A stretch of DNA of 8,879 nucleotides from an uncultured Lysobacter sp. (GCA_946479915.1 CAMLHR010000031.1:1-8879), one strand, 5' to 3'. Counted from the first letter of the stretch, positions 1-8,083 are shown. Made by a program: numbers and translations. Notes: generated by a model not told the origin, from the sequence alone.

Positions 1-1678
1 CGCGGCCGGTCGGCGCGGCCTCGCACTCGTCCTCGTAGGTCGAGTACAGGTACGCGGTGCTGGTGGCGAACTCGGCGGCGCAGGAGTCCACGCGCTTGTA
101 CACCGGACGCACGCCGAACGCCTTGCGCAGCGCGCGCACTGCCGACTCGCTCGTGCCGGTGAGTTCGGCGATGCGCGCGTCGGAGAAGCCCTTGCGCTTG
201 AGCTGGCGCAGGCGGCGCGCGTCGATGGCGTCCAGCCCGCGTTCGGCGATGTCGCGCTCGATGGCCACCAGTTCCTCGACCTGGTCCAGGAACCACGGAT
301 CCACGAAGGACAGCGCGTGCACGTCCTCGACCGTCATGCCGGCGCGGAACGCGTCGGCGAGGTAGAACAGGCGCTCCGGGCCGGCTTCCTTGACCTCGCG
401 GCGCAGTCGCGCGAGGCCCTCTTCCGTCGCCAGGTCCAGCCCGGTCGGATCCAGGCCGGTCTTGCCGGTCTCCAGGCCGCGCAACGCCTTCTGCAGGGAT
501 TCCTGGAAGTTCCGGCCGATCGCCATCACCTCGCCCACCGACTTCATCTGGGTGGTCAGGCGCGCGTCCGCGGCCGGGAACTTCTCGAACGCGAAGCGGG
601 GGATCTTGGTGACGACGTAATCGATGGTCGGCTCGAACGAGGCCGGCGTCAGGCCGCCGGTGATCTCGTTGCGCAGCTCGTCCAGGGTGTAGCCGACCGC
701 GAGCTTGGCCGCGACCTTGGCGATCGGGAACCCGGTCGCCTTCGACGCCAGCGCCGAGGACCGCGACACGCGCGGGTTCATCTCGATCACGACCACGCGG
801 CCGGTCTGCGCGTTGACGCCGAACTGCACGTTCGATCCGCCGGTGTCCACGCCGATCTTCCGCAGCACCGCGATCGAGGCATCGCGCAGGCGCTGGTATT
901 CCTTGTCGGTGAGCGTCTGCGCCGGGGCGACCGTGATCGAGTCGCCGGTGTGGACGCCCATCGGGTCCAGGTTCTCGATGGAGCACACGATGATGCAGTT
1001 GTCCGCCGAGTCGCGGACGACCTCCATCTCGAACTCCTTCCAGCCCAGCACGGACTCCTCGACCAGGATCTCGTGCACGGGCGAGAGCTCGAGGCCGCGC
1101 CGGGCGATCTCCTCGAACTCCTCCTTGTTGTAGGCGATGCCGCCGCCGGTGCCGCCGAGCGTGAAGCTCGGCCGGATGATCGTCGGGTAGCCGACCTTGG
1201 CCTGTGCCTCGACGGCCTGCTCGAAGGTGCGGGCGACCTCCGCGATCGGGCACTCCAGCCCGATCTCGGCCATGGCCTGCTTGAACAGCTCGCGGTCCTC
1301 CGCCATGCGGATGGCGTCGCGAGACGCGCCGATCAGCTCGACGCCGTACGCCTCGAGCACGCCGTGGTCGGCCAGGTCCAGCGCGCAGTTGAGCGCGGTC
1401 TGGCCGCCCATCGTCGGCAGCAGCGCATCCGGCTTCTCCTTGGCGATGATCTTCTCGACCGTCTGCCAGTTGATCGGCTCGATGTACACCGCGTCGGCCA
1501 TGCCGGGGTCGGTCATGATCGTGGCGGGGTTCGAGTTGACGAGCACGACGCGGTAGCCCTCGTCGCGCAGCGCCTTGCAGGCCTGCGCGCCCGAGTAGTC
1601 GAACTCGCACGCCTGCCCGATGACGATCGGGCCGGCGCCGATGATGAGGATGGTCCGGATGTCGCTGCGCTTTGGCAT
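1..1678 (-). CDS. carB: Carbamoyl-phosphate synthase large subunit (N-terminal part, cut by window edge)
   Basis: CarB makes carbamoyl phosphate from bicarbonate, two ATP and the ammonia delivered by CarA, supplying arginine and pyrimidine synthesis in the cytoplasm. The ATG is at 1678 and 559 codons are visible of a family length near 1075, so the gene runs off the left edge. Residues 1-400 are the carboxyphosphate domain with the first ATP-grasp fold. Visible motifs are NSNPATIM (48-55), Arg129 in EDREL, Arg169 in IIRPSF, the glycine loop GGTGGG (175-180), Glu215, Gln285 and the metal-binding Glu299/Asn301 in [12 protein letters not shown]. These fall at the same numbers as in the E. coli enzyme. 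The rest is the helical oligomerisation domain, ending at the [10 protein letters not shown] linker before the second synthetase half. The start lies 3 bases after the peptidase stop and in the same frame. Its Shine-Dalgarno is weak (only GAG), so translational coupling is likely. Confidence 0.98.
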   Translation of the reverse strand, partial: MPKRSDIRTILIIGAGPIVIGQACEFDYSGAQACKALRDEGYRVVLVNSNPATIMTDPGMADAVYIEPINWQTVEKIIAKEKPDALLPTMGGQTALNCALDLADHGVLEAYGVELIGASRDAIRMAEDRELFKQAMAEIGLECPIAEVARTFEQAVEAQAKVGYPTIIRPSFTLGGTGGGIAYNKEEFEEIARRGLELSPVHEILVEESVLGWKEFEMEVVRDSADNCIIVCSIENLDPMGVHTGDSITVAPAQTLTDKEYQRLRDASIAVLRKIGVDTGGSNVQFGVNAQTGRVVVIEMNPRVSRSSALASKATGFPIAKVAAKLAVGYTLDELRNEITGGLTPASFEPTIDYVVTKIPRFAFEKFPAADARLTTQMKSVGEVMAIGRNFQESLQKALRGLETGKTGLDPTGLDLATEEGLARLRREVKEAGPERLFYLADAFRAGMTVEDVHALSFVDPWFLDQVEELVAIERDIAERGLDAIDARRLRQLKRKGFSDARIAELTGTSESAVRALRKAFGVRPVYKRVDSCAAEFATSTAYLYSTYEDECEAAPTGR

Positions 1679-1681
1679 GGG

Positions 1682-3592
1682 TTACTCGGCCGTCTCGCCG
1701 CCGCCGGCCTGCGGCGACCCGATGTGCTTGTCGAGGAAGGCCTCCATCCTGGTGTAGAGGTCCACCTGGTTCTGGTAGTCGTAGAAGCCGTGGCCTTCCT
1801 TGTCCTCGACGACGGTCACCTCCGGCGGCTTGCCGGCCTCCGTGAGGTTCTCCAGCAGGAGCTCGTACTGGGAGATCGGCACGCGGGGGTCCTTCGCGCC
1901 GTGGACCAGCATGACCGGCACGTTGATGCGGTCGACGTGGAACGCGGGCGACTGCGCCTGCCGGCCCGCCGCCGTCTCCGGGAAGACCTGGCGCTGGTAC
2001 GCACGGCCCCAGTCCGCCTCGGCGACATCGCTGTCCTCCATCCAAAGGTCCATGCTGTAGAGGCCGACGTAGCCGATGGTGCACCGGTACTTGGTCGGGT
2101 TGCGCACGATCGATTGCAGCGCCGCATAGCCACCGTAGGACGCGCCGTAGGTGCAGATGCGGTCCTCGTCCGCGATGCCCTGCGCGATCGCCCAGTCGAC
2201 GGCATCGGTCATGTCGTCGATCATGGTCGTGCCCCAGTGGCCGTATCCCTTGCGCTCGAAGGCGTTGCCGTAGCCGCCGGAGCCGCGGAAGTTCACCTGC
2301 AGCACCGCGTAGCCACGGTTGGCCAGGAACTGCACCTCCGGGTTGAAGCCCCACTCGTCGCGCGGGCCGTGCGGGCCGCCGTGCGGATGGAGGATCAGCG
2401 GGAGGTCCTCGCCATCGCTGTCACGCGGCACCGTGATGTAGCCGTGCACCTTGGTGCCGTCGCGTGCCGTGAACGAGAACGGCCGCATGGGGGACATCTC
2501 CTCCGGCTTGATCCAGCTCATCGCCGAGAGCAGGTACTTCGCCCTGCCCGCCTGCCGGTCGAACAGGTAGTACGCGCCGGGATCGACGTCGCTGTAGGTG
2601 CGGACCAGCATGTACCGGCCGTCGTCGCTCACGCCGGTGAACCGCACCGCGTGGTCGGGGAACGCGTTGATGAGGCCCGCGTACGTCAGCGCCTCCGGGT
2701 CGGTCGTGTCGATGAAGTCGTAGTGCGGCATGCCGTCCAGGTAGCGGACGGCGAGCAGGCGCTTGCCGTCGCTGCTGAGCAACGCGTCGTCGAAGTCGAC
2801 GTTCGGGTTGCTGCTGATGGGCTCGCGCGTCCCGGTCTCCGGGTCGACCAGCACCAGCTTCGACGGGGCGTTGCCCTCGCTCACGGAGAACAGCACACGC
2901 TTGTTGTCGGGGGCGAAGCCGAGTGGCGTGCGTTCCAGGTTGCCCATCGCGGCGCTCGACGCCTCGACCCATTCATCGCCCTCGCGGCGCAGGACGACCT
3001 GTTCGTTGCGCTCGTTCCGGCCCACCGCGTAGCGCAGCCGTTCGTCGTGGTCCACGATGAAGCCGCCGAGGCGGAGTGGCGAGCTGGCGACCGTGCGGAC
3101 CTCGCCGTCATCCACGTCCATCCGCGAGAGGTACGTCGATTCGATGGACCGGGCGACCAAAATCTTGTCCGGGTCGTCCTCGAGCAGGTCGACGATCCGG
3201 TAGGTCCCGCCGTTGGGGATGTCCGCGCGACGCGAGCCGTCCACGTTGCTGGCATACACGTCAGCGATGCCGACCCGCGTGTCGAACTTGCCGACCTTCT
3301 CGGAGACGTACATGAAGAAGCGCTCGTCGTTGACCCAGGTCACGCGGTCGATGTGCTTCTTCGGGCCCCAGTCCCACTTGCCCACCAGCTCCATGCCGTC
3401 CACGCGGAACGCCGCGAGCACGGTGCGGTCGCCCTGCGGCACGGACACCGTGATGTATTCGCCGGTCGGCGACAGCGAGACGCTGGTGAATTCCGGGTCC
3501 CGGAAGAAATCCCCGACCGGGATCTCGCGCGCGGACGCGAAGGTGCCGGACAGCCCCAGCAAGGCGAACAGCGCGATGCGAAAACGATTCAT
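1682..3592 (-). CDS. Secreted S9-family serine peptidase (prolyl oligopeptidase/acylaminoacyl peptidase type)
   Basis: This is a 636-residue predicted exported serine peptidase. The N-terminus has a signal peptide: basic MNRFR, a hydrophobic core to about residue 18, and an ASA cleavage site after Ala21. Residues 25-360 look like the beta-propeller of S9 enzymes, with repeated strand patterns such as LSPTGEYI and LSSDGKRLL. Residues 370-625 are the alpha/beta-hydrolase domain, with HPHGGPHG (402-409), NFRGSGGYG (434-442), the nucleophile elbow GASYGG with Ser485, Asp568 in GAKDPRVP and His601 in EGHGF. The triad is complete, so it should be active. The family cleaves short peptides; the exact specificity and whether it stays periplasmic or is secreted further cannot be read here. 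The start overlaps the carA stop as ATGA, with AGGGGGAG 6 bases upstream, and the stop is one codon before carB. It is therefore probably co-transcribed and coupled with both. An esterase-like role for the hydrolase fold is possible but less likely, given the propeller. Confidence 0.93.
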   Translation of the reverse strand: MNRFRIALFALLGLSGTFASAREIPVGDFFRDPEFTSVSLSPTGEYITVSVPQGDRTVLAAFRVDGMELVGKWDWGPKKHIDRVTWVNDERFFMYVSEKVGKFDTRVGIADVYASNVDGSRRADIPNGGTYRIVDLLEDDPDKILVARSIESTYLSRMDVDDGEVRTVASSPLRLGGFIVDHDERLRYAVGRNERNEQVVLRREGDEWVEASSAAMGNLERTPLGFAPDNKRVLFSVSEGNAPSKLVLVDPETGTREPISSNPNVDFDDALLSSDGKRLLAVRYLDGMPHYDFIDTTDPEALTYAGLINAFPDHAVRFTGVSDDGRYMLVRTYSDVDPGAYYLFDRQAGRAKYLLSAMSWIKPEEMSPMRPFSFTARDGTKVHGYITVPRDSDGEDLPLILHPHGGPHGPRDEWGFNPEVQFLANRGYAVLQVNFRGSGGYGNAFERKGYGHWGTTMIDDMTDAVDWAIAQGIADEDRICTYGASYGGYAALQSIVRNPTKYRCTIGYVGLYSMDLWMEDSDVAEADWGRAYQRQVFPETAAGRQAQSPAFHVDRINVPVMLVHGAKDPRVPISQYELLLENLTEAGKPPEVTVVEDKEGHGFYDYQNQVDLYTRMEAFLDKHIGSPQAGGGETAE

Positions 3593-4728
3593 CTGGTACT
3601 CCCCCTATTGCGCTCCATGCTCCCCATGAAACGGTCGAACAAAGGCGCGACGTCGTGCGGGCCCGGGCTGGCTTCCGGATGGCCCTGGAACGAGAACGCC
3701 GGCGCGTCGGTCAGGGCGATGCCCTGGTTGGAGCCGTCGAACAGCGAGCGGTGCGTGACCGTCACGTTCGCCGGCAGCGTGGCTTCGTCGATGGCGAAGC
3801 CGTGGTTCTGGCTGGTGATCATGACCTTGCCGGTGGCCAGGTCCTGGACGGGATGGTTCGCCCCGTGGTGGCCGAACTTCATCTTCCCGGTGCGGGCGCC
3901 GACGGCGAGGCCCAGCAGCTGGTGGCCCAGGCAGATTCCGTAGGTCGGGACCTTCTTCTCGACCAGCGTGCGGATCGCGCTGATGGCGTAGTCGCAGGGC
4001 GCCGGGTCGCCGGGGCCGTTGGACAGGAAGACGCCGTCCGGCTGCATGGCGAGGACCTCCTCGACCGGCGTGCGCGCAGGCACCACGGTCACGTCGCAGC
4101 CGCGCTCGGCCAGCATGCGCAGGATGTTGTGCTTCACCCCGTAGTCGTAGGCGACGACGCGATAGCGCGCCTCGGTGCTGGCAAACGCGTCGCGGTCGAG
4201 GTCGAGCTGGCCCTCGCGCCAGGCGTAGGCCTCGCGCGTGGAGACTTCCTGCGCCAGGTCCATGCCCTTCAGGCCCGGGAACTTGCGCGCGGCCTCCAGC
4301 GCGACTTCCGCGTCGATCGCGTCGCCGGCCATCACCGCGCCGTTCTGGGCGCCCTGGTCGCGCAGCAGGCGGGTCAGCTTGCGGGTGTCGATGCCGGAGA
4401 TGCCGACCACGCCGCGCGCGGCCATCCATTCGGGGAGCGGCACCTCGTTGCGCCAGCTGGACGGGCGGCGCGGCACGTCGCGCACGACCAGGCCCGCGGC
4501 CCAGACGCGGCGGGCCTCGTCGTCCTTCACCGTGGCGCCGGTGTTGCCGATGTGCGGATAGGTCAGCGTGACCAGCTGCCGCGCGTAGGACGGGTCGGTC
4601 AGGATCTCCTGGTAGCCGGTCATCGCCGTGTTGAACACCACCTCGCCGACCGACAGGCCGGGCGCGCCGATGGCATCGCCCTCGAAAACGGTGCCGTCTT
4701 CGAGGACGAGGATGGCTGGCTGCTGCAT
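3589..4728 (-). CDS. carA: Carbamoyl-phosphate synthase small subunit (glutamine amidotransferase)
   Basis: CarA hydrolyses glutamine and channels the ammonia to CarB. The protein has 379 residues, normal for the family. Residues 1-150 are the CPSase small-subunit domain, with LEDGTVFEG (9-17), [10 protein letters not shown] (32-41) and the GNTG motif (61-64). Residues 188-370 are the class I glutamine amidotransferase domain. It carries FLSNGPGDP (234-242), the nucleophile Cys266 in GICLGHQ, GANHPV (289-294), QNHGF (307-311), and His350 and Glu352 in [10 protein letters not shown], so the catalytic triad is complete. The ATG at 4728 is preceded by AAGGA with 8 bases between, and [13 protein letters not shown] is the expected family start. 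The TGA stop overlaps the peptidase start by 4 bases. The stretch upstream holds a possible promoter. No ArgR-like operator or pyrimidine attenuator could be recognised. Confidence 0.98.
   Translation of the reverse strand: MQQPAILVLEDGTVFEGDAIGAPGLSVGEVVFNTAMTGYQEILTDPSYARQLVTLTYPHIGNTGATVKDDEARRVWAAGLVVRDVPRRPSSWRNEVPLPEWMAARGVVGISGIDTRKLTRLLRDQGAQNGAVMAGDAIDAEVALEAARKFPGLKGMDLAQEVSTREAYAWREGQLDLDRDAFASTEARYRVVAYDYGVKHNILRMLAERGCDVTVVPARTPVEEVLAMQPDGVFLSNGPGDPAPCDYAISAIRTLVEKKVPTYGICLGHQLLGLAVGARTGKMKFGHHGANHPVQDLATGKVMITSQNHGFAIDEATLPANVTVTHRSLFDGSNQGIALTDAPAFSFQGHPEASPGPHDVAPLFDRFMGSMERNRGSTR
3599..3606 (-). promoter_or_regulatory. Ribosome binding site of the S9 peptidase gene, inside carA
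   Basis: AGGGGGAG lies 6 bases before the ATG at 3592, within the last codons of carA. It supports this start and shows that the carA C-terminal tail (RNRGSTR) is partly shaped by the need to encode a ribosome binding site for the next gene. Confidence 0.8.
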
Positions 4729-4736
4729 GCGGAGGA

Positions 4737-4741
4737 TCCTT
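4737..4741 (-). promoter_or_regulatory. Ribosome binding site of carA
   Basis: AAGGA with an 8-base spacer to the ATG at 4728. It supports the chosen carA start. Confidence 0.7.
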
Positions 4742-4811
4742 GGATTTCGGGCTGCACGAAACCGCGGACGCGGCGGGACCGGTCCGGCGGTTGTCAGTCA
4801 GGCGAGCGGGA

Positions 4812-4840
4812 ATTCTACCGGGCGCCGGGGCCAGCCGCCA
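4812..4840 (-). promoter_or_regulatory. Possible carA promoter (TAGAAT -10 element)
   Basis: TAGAAT on the minus strand (4817 down to 4812) matches the sigma-70 -10 consensus at five of six bases and is the only AT-rich patch in the dapB-carA gap. At a 17-base spacing the -35 position reads TGGCGG, a poor match, so this would be a weak or activator-dependent promoter. Transcription from here would give a leader of roughly 75 bases. The -35 position lies inside the hairpin at 4827-4858, which could be a regulatory site or simply GC-rich structure. Confidence 0.4.
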
Positions 4841-4858
4841 CCGCGCGGCGGTCGCCCC
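4827..4858 (-). other. Interrupted hairpin upstream of carA
   Basis: The outer arms 4827-4831 and 4854-4858 (GGGGC/GCCCC) and the inner arms 4835-4839 and 4847-4851 (CCGCC/GGCGG) can pair around a 7-base loop, with a small internal loop between the two stems. No run of U follows on the minus strand, so it does not look like a classical intrinsic terminator. It could slow read-through from dapB or overlap a regulator site for the carA promoter. Confidence 0.4.
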
Positions 4859-4876
4859 GGTCAGTTTCATGAGGAC

Positions 4877-4893
4877 GACCGCGCGCCGCGGTC
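4877..4893 (-). other. Perfect hairpin on the dapB stop codon
   Basis: GACCGCG, a 3-base loop, then CGCGGTC form a perfect 7-bp stem that begins at the dapB TGA (4892-4894). No U tract follows. It may protect the 3' end of the upstream message or terminate weakly or with Rho; this is inference. Confidence 0.4.
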
Positions 4894-5611
4894 ACTCCAG
4901 CAGGTCGCGCAGCGTGTATCGGCCGGGCGCGCGGCCGTGCAGTCGCCGCGCCGCGTGCAGCGCGCCGCGGGCGAAGACGTCCCGGCTCGTGGCCCGGTGC
5001 ACCAGTTCGAGACGCTCACCCGCGCCGGTGAACTGCACGCAATGCTCGCCGACCACGTCGCCGGCCCGCAGGCTGGCGTAGCGCGGTGTGGCGCCGGCCG
5101 CCTCGGCGATGCCGCCGAGCGCCAGGGCGGTCCCCGAGGGCGCGTCCACCTTGCGCGCGTGGTGCGTCTCGACGATGTCGCAGTCCCAGTCGCGCAGCGC
5201 GGCGGCCGCCTGCTCCACCAGCCGCGACAGGACCGCCACGCCGACGCTGAAGTTGGCCGCCCAGGCACAGGGGATCGAGCGCGCGGCCGCGTCGAGCGCG
5301 TCGAGGCGCGCCTGGTCCAGCCCGGTCGTGCCGGACACGAACGCCGCGCCGCGTGCGACGCACAGGGCCAGCACCCGGTCGAACCCTTCCGGACGGCTGA
5401 AGTCGATGGCGACGTCGAAGGCCGGCGCACCCCCGATCTCGGCCGCGGCGAAATGCGGCACGCCCTCCACGACGCGCTGGTCCGGGCGCCCGCCGGACAC
5501 GGCGGCCACGATCCGGCAGTCGGCGGACCCGGTGCCCAGGCGCAGGAGCGCCTGCCCCATGCGGCCGGAGGCCCCGTGGACGAGCACCCGGATCGGTTCG
5601 TCTCCCGCCAT
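4892..5611 (-). CDS. dapB: 4-hydroxy-tetrahydrodipicolinate reductase
   Basis: DapB reduces the DapA product with NAD(P)H to tetrahydrodipicolinate on the diaminopimelate/lysine pathway, so it serves both peptidoglycan and protein synthesis in the cytoplasm. The protein has 239 residues, close to Xanthomonas-type enzymes and shorter than E. coli DapB (273). The N-terminal Rossmann fold has the nucleotide-binding loop HGASGRMG (12-19), and SGTTG is at 93-97. The NFSVGV segment (120-125) leads into the substrate domain. The signature ETHHARKVDAPSGTA (148-162) carries the catalytic His150 and Lys154. RAGDVVGEH (182-190) and GERLELVHRATSR (198-210) are also typical. The ATG at 5611 follows the cyclase stop by a single codon (TAG GCG ATG, in frame). 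GGGGAGG lies 8 bases upstream, so it is probably translated from the same message as the cyclase. Confidence 0.97.
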   Translation of the reverse strand: MAGDEPIRVLVHGASGRMGQALLRLGTGSADCRIVAAVSGGRPDQRVVEGVPHFAAAEIGGAPAFDVAIDFSRPEGFDRVLALCVARGAAFVSGTTGLDQARLDALDAAARSIPCAWAANFSVGVAVLSRLVEQAAAALRDWDCDIVETHHARKVDAPSGTALALGGIAEAAGATPRYASLRAGDVVGEHCVQFTGAGERLELVHRATSRDVFARGALHAARRLHGRAPGRYTLRDLLE

Positions 5612-5614
5612 CGC

Positions 5615-6895
5615 CTATGCCTCCCCGCCCCGGCGCGCGACCGCGTCCGTCGCCGGCGCGTCCGCGCCGGCCTCGAGCCAGCGGTGCTTGCCTTCGGACT
5701 TGGCACGGTACATCGCCGCGTCGGCCGCGCGCAGCAGGCCGTCCAGCCCGTCGGCCGGGGCGTCCCCGCGCGCGACCCCGATGCTGAGGCCGACCTGCAT
5801 CCGGTGGCCCTCGATGTCGAGCGGCTCCCCGCAGGCTGCGATCAGCCGGTCGGCCAGGCGCGCCAGCGCGCCGGGCCCGCACTCCTCGGCGAGCACGACG
5901 AACTCGTCGCCCCCCATGCGCGCCACGGTGTCGGTCTCGCGCACGGCGGCCTGCAGCCGCCGGCCGACCTCGCACAGCAGCTGGTCGCCGACCGCATGCC
6001 CGTGCGTGTCGTTCACCTGCTTGAAGTCGTCGATGTCCACGACGGCGACCAGGACGCCATTGCCGCTGCGGCGCAGCCGGCCGGCCGCCTGCGCGAACCG
6101 GTCCTCCAGCAGCTTCCGGTTGGGCAGGCCCGTGAGCGGGTCGCGGAACGCCTGGTGGTGCAGGCGCTCGGCGAGCGTGCGCGCCTCGATGGCGCTGGCG
6201 AACATCTGTGCCATCAGGCGGAGCCCGACGACGAAGTGGCTGTCCCACTCCACCTGCCGCCGCACGGCGTCGAAGCCGACGAAGCCGAGCAGCGAGCTGC
6301 CCAGCCACAGGGGCGCGATCAGGATGGACTGGATCCCTTCGCGCTCGAACTCGGTGCGTTCGTTGACGGCCTCGCGCGGCATGTCCGCCACGCGGTCGAC
6401 ATGGAACACCTGGTCGGCGCGCAGCTGCGCCATGAGCCAGGGAAAGGTCGTGAGCGGGACGTCCTGCAGGTTGTGGGCCTCCCGCGAGATGCCCGCCGCG
6501 ACCCACTCGTGTGTGTTGCTCTGCGTGCCGGCCGCCTCGTCGAGGAGGAACACGTAGGCCCGGTCCACGGAAAAGAAGCCGCCGACCTCGCCCAGCACCG
6601 ACACGATGGCCTCGTCGAGCGCCGGGCCGGTGCTCCGGATGAGTCGCGCGGACGCGCCCGTGAGCAGGCGCTCGAAGGCCAGCCGGCGCTGGAGCTGCGA
6701 TTCGATGCCCTGCCAGCGCGTGCAGTCGTAGGCCGCGACGACGCCGTCGCGGCCGAAATGCAGTTCCAGGCAGGGGGTCTCGCCGTCCAGGGTGGCCGCG
6801 ACCTCGGCCAGCGACTCGCCGTCACGGCCCGTGAGCCGGCCTTCGCCGTCGAAGCGGAACAGGGCCAGCGGCAACGCATCCGTTCGCTTGTCCAA
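5615..6895 (-). CDS. Diguanylate cyclase with GAF sensor domain (GGDEF protein)
   Basis: This 426-residue protein is predicted to make cyclic di-GMP from two GTP. Residues 1-65 form a short segment that may be the end of a PAS-like fold, leading through DCTRWQGIESQLQRRL into a GAF domain (about 72-238, with the SNTHEW and IAPLWLGSSLLGFVGFD patches). The GGDEF domain (about 245-408) opens with RDPLTGLPNR (251-260). It carries DIDDFKQVND (287-296) with metal-binding Asp287, the canonical active site GGDEF (328-332) and RETD (319-322), the RxxD product-inhibition site. It should be active and feedback-inhibited. No membrane segment or signal peptide is visible, so it is cytosolic. No ATG fits upstream of the conserved part. 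TTG at 6895 is preferred because AGGGGG sits 5 bases upstream; GTG at 6898 would have only 2. The open frame continues upstream antisense-free through dnaJ, but that part is not coding. The GAF ligand is unknown. Confidence 0.92.
   Translation of the reverse strand: MDKRTDALPLALFRFDGEGRLTGRDGESLAEVAATLDGETPCLELHFGRDGVVAAYDCTRWQGIESQLQRRLAFERLLTGASARLIRSTGPALDEAIVSVLGEVGGFFSVDRAYVFLLDEAAGTQSNTHEWVAAGISREAHNLQDVPLTTFPWLMAQLRADQVFHVDRVADMPREAVNERTEFEREGIQSILIAPLWLGSSLLGFVGFDAVRRQVEWDSHFVVGLRLMAQMFASAIEARTLAERLHHQAFRDPLTGLPNRKLLEDRFAQAAGRLRRSGNGVLVAVVDIDDFKQVNDTHGHAVGDQLLCEVGRRLQAAVRETDTVARMGGDEFVVLAEECGPGALARLADRLIAACGEPLDIEGHRMQVGLSIGVARGDAPADGLDGLLRAADAAMYRAKSEGKHRWLEAGADAPATDAVARRGGEA
5620..5626 (-). 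promoter_or_regulatory. Ribosome binding site of dapB, inside the cyclase gene
   Basis: GGGGAGG, 8 bases before the ATG at 5611, overlapping the last codons of the diguanylate cyclase gene. It supports the dapB start and an operon arrangement. Confidence 0.75.
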
Positions 6896-6900
6896 CACGG

Positions 6901-6906
6901 CCCCCT
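6901..6906 (-). promoter_or_regulatory. Ribosome binding site deciding a TTG start for the cyclase gene
   Basis: AGGGGG lies 5 bases before TTG (6895) but only 2 before the adjacent in-frame GTG (6898). It favours the rarer TTG codon, though GTG cannot be excluded. Confidence 0.6.
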
Positions 6907-6923
6907 GACCCGACCTTCCCCCC

Positions 6924-6952
6924 AACCTAGCGGCAGCCGCTGGGCGCCGCAA
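6924..6952 (-). promoter_or_regulatory. Weak candidate promoter for the cyclase gene
   Basis: TTGCGG (6952 down to 6947), a 17-base spacer, then TAGGTT (6929 down to 6924) lie in the 57-62-base gap between dnaJ and the cyclase start. Each hexamer matches sigma-70 at about three positions and the spacing is ideal. A 5-bp stem with a 3-base loop (6929-6941) overlaps the spacer. This could allow expression independent of heat-shock read-through from dnaKJ; it is suggestive only. Confidence 0.25.
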
Positions 6953-6957
6953 GCGCG

Positions 6958-8079
6958 TCAGGACACCATGCGGTCCCAGAAGCCCTTCACGCCATCGAGG
7001 AACGTGCTCGCCTTGGGCGAATGGCGCCGCGCGCCCTCGCCACTGAAGGTGGCCTCGAACGCCTCGAGCAGTTCGCGCTGGTGCGCGGTGAGGTTGACGG
7101 GCGTCTCCACCACGACCTTGCAGTACAGGTCGCCCGGCGCGCGGCTGCGCACCGACTTCACGCCCTTGCCGCGCAGGCGGAAGACCTTGCCGCTCTGCGT
7201 CTCGGCCGGGAGCCGGATCTCCGTCTCGCCCTCGAGCGTGGGCACCTGCACGACGTCGCCGAGCGCCGCCTGGGTGATCCGGATCGGCACCTCGCAGTGC
7301 AGGTCGTCGCCGTCGCGCTCGAAGATCGGATGCGGGCGCACCCGCACCTCGACGTAGAGGTCGCCGGGCGGCGTGCCGGCCGGTCCTGCCTCGCCCTCGC
7401 CCACCAGCCGGATGCGGTCGCCGTTGTCGACGCCCGGCGGGATCTTCACCGAGAGGACCTTCTCCTCCTCGATGCGCCCGTTGCCGTGGCAGCGCGCGCA
7501 GGGGTGCGCGACGACCTGGCCGCGGCCGCCGCACTGGGGACAGGGCTGCTGCATGGTGAAGATGCCGCGCTGCAGCCGCACCTGGCCGCGGCCATGGCAC
7601 GTGCCGCAGGTGTCGAGCTTGCCGTCGGCCGAGCCCGTGCCTGCGCACGGCTCGCAGGCGGCCATCGTGGGGATCTCGACCCGGCGCTCGGTGCCGGCGA
7701 CCGCCTCCTCCAGGTCCAGCTCCATGACGTAGCCGACGTCGGCGCCGCGCCGCGGGCCGCCGCGCATGCCGCCGCCGAAGATGTTGCCGAAGATGTCGCC
7801 GAAGATGTCGCCCATGTCGCCGAAGCCGGCGCCGGGCCCGCCGCCGCCCATGCCGTGCTCGAACGCCGCATGGCCGTGCTGGTCGTACAGCCGGCGGCGC
7901 GCCGGCTCGGACAGCACCTCGTAGGCTTCCTTGCATTCCTTGAACGCGGTCTCGGCCGCCGCGTCCCCCGGGTTGCGGTCGGGGTGGTGCTTCATGGCGC
8001 ACCGGCGGTAGGCCTTCTTGAGGTCCTCGTCGCTCGCGTTGCGCTGCACGCCGAGGACTTCGTAGTAGTCGCGCTTCAT
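6958..8079 (-). CDS. dnaJ: Chaperone DnaJ (Hsp40), class A
   Basis: DnaJ delivers unfolded clients to DnaK and stimulates its ATPase. The 373-residue protein has all class A parts. The J domain (about 1-70) has HPD at 32-34. The Gly/Phe region (76-105) contains a [14 protein letters not shown] stretch. The zinc-binding region has four intact CxxCxGxG repeats at 142-149, 158-165, 180-187 and 194-201. The two C-terminal beta domains follow (about 205-345), with [12 protein letters not shown] (214-225) and RLRGKGV (301-307). The start [11 protein letters not shown] is the family norm, so ATG at 8079 is secure even though no Shine-Dalgarno is visible (the preceding bases read AATCCCGACCTG). A palindromic repeat fills the space back to dnaK. 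Expression is probably from read-through of the dnaK message, with the intergenic hairpin lowering it. Confidence 0.98.
   Translation of the reverse strand: MKRDYYEVLGVQRNASDEDLKKAYRRCAMKHHPDRNPGDAAAETAFKECKEAYEVLSEPARRRLYDQHGHAAFEHGMGGGGPGAGFGDMGDIFGDIFGNIFGGGMRGGPRRGADVGYVMELDLEEAVAGTERRVEIPTMAACEPCAGTGSADGKLDTCGTCHGRGQVRLQRGIFTMQQPCPQCGGRGQVVAHPCARCHGNGRIEEEKVLSVKIPPGVDNGDRIRLVGEGEAGPAGTPPGDLYVEVRVRPHPIFERDGDDLHCEVPIRITQAALGDVVQVPTLEGETEIRLPAETQSGKVFRLRGKGVKSVRSRAPGDLYCKVVVETPVNLTAHQRELLEAFEATFSGEGARRHSPKASTFLDGVKGFWDRMVS
7777..7812 (-). repeat. Three 12-bp tandem repeats in the DnaJ Gly/Phe region
   Basis: The plus-strand unit GAAGATGTYGCC occurs three times in a row. On the coding strand it reads GGC(G/A)ACATCTTC and encodes GDIF, GDIF and GNIF. 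Such low-complexity Gly-Asp-Ile-Phe repeats are usual for DnaJ and can change copy number by slippage without breaking the frame. Confidence 0.85.
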
Positions 8080-8083
8080 CAGG

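Noticed and set aside
317..3943. A 1208-codon open frame on the plus strand opposite carB, the peptidase and part of carA.
   Set aside because: It lies codon-on-codon antisense to carB and the peptidase gene, which share a frame. Stops there would require TTA, CTA or TCA sense codons, which are rare in such a GC-rich genome. The product is a monotonous Arg/Ala/Val/Asp/His mix without motifs.
3605..4870. A 421-codon minus-strand frame overlapping carA.
   Set aside because: It is the +1 shadow of carA, with Arg/Pro/Gly-rich sequence and no motif, while carA itself is complete.
4877..4893. Rho-independent terminator after dapB.
   Set aside because: The stem is perfect but no U-rich run follows on the minus strand, so it is recorded as a hairpin only.
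4628..7357. A 909-codon plus-strand open frame opposite dapB, the cyclase and part of dnaJ.
   Set aside because: Same compositional cause. The opposite strand encodes proteins with complete active sites, and this product shows no domain.
6899..8002. Upstream in-frame extension of the cyclase gene to an ATG at 8002, giving a 795-residue protein.
   Set aside because: The extension overlaps nearly all of dnaJ in another frame and reads as low-complexity Arg/Gly/Ala sequence. A good ribosome binding site and the beginning of domain-like sequence sit at 6895.
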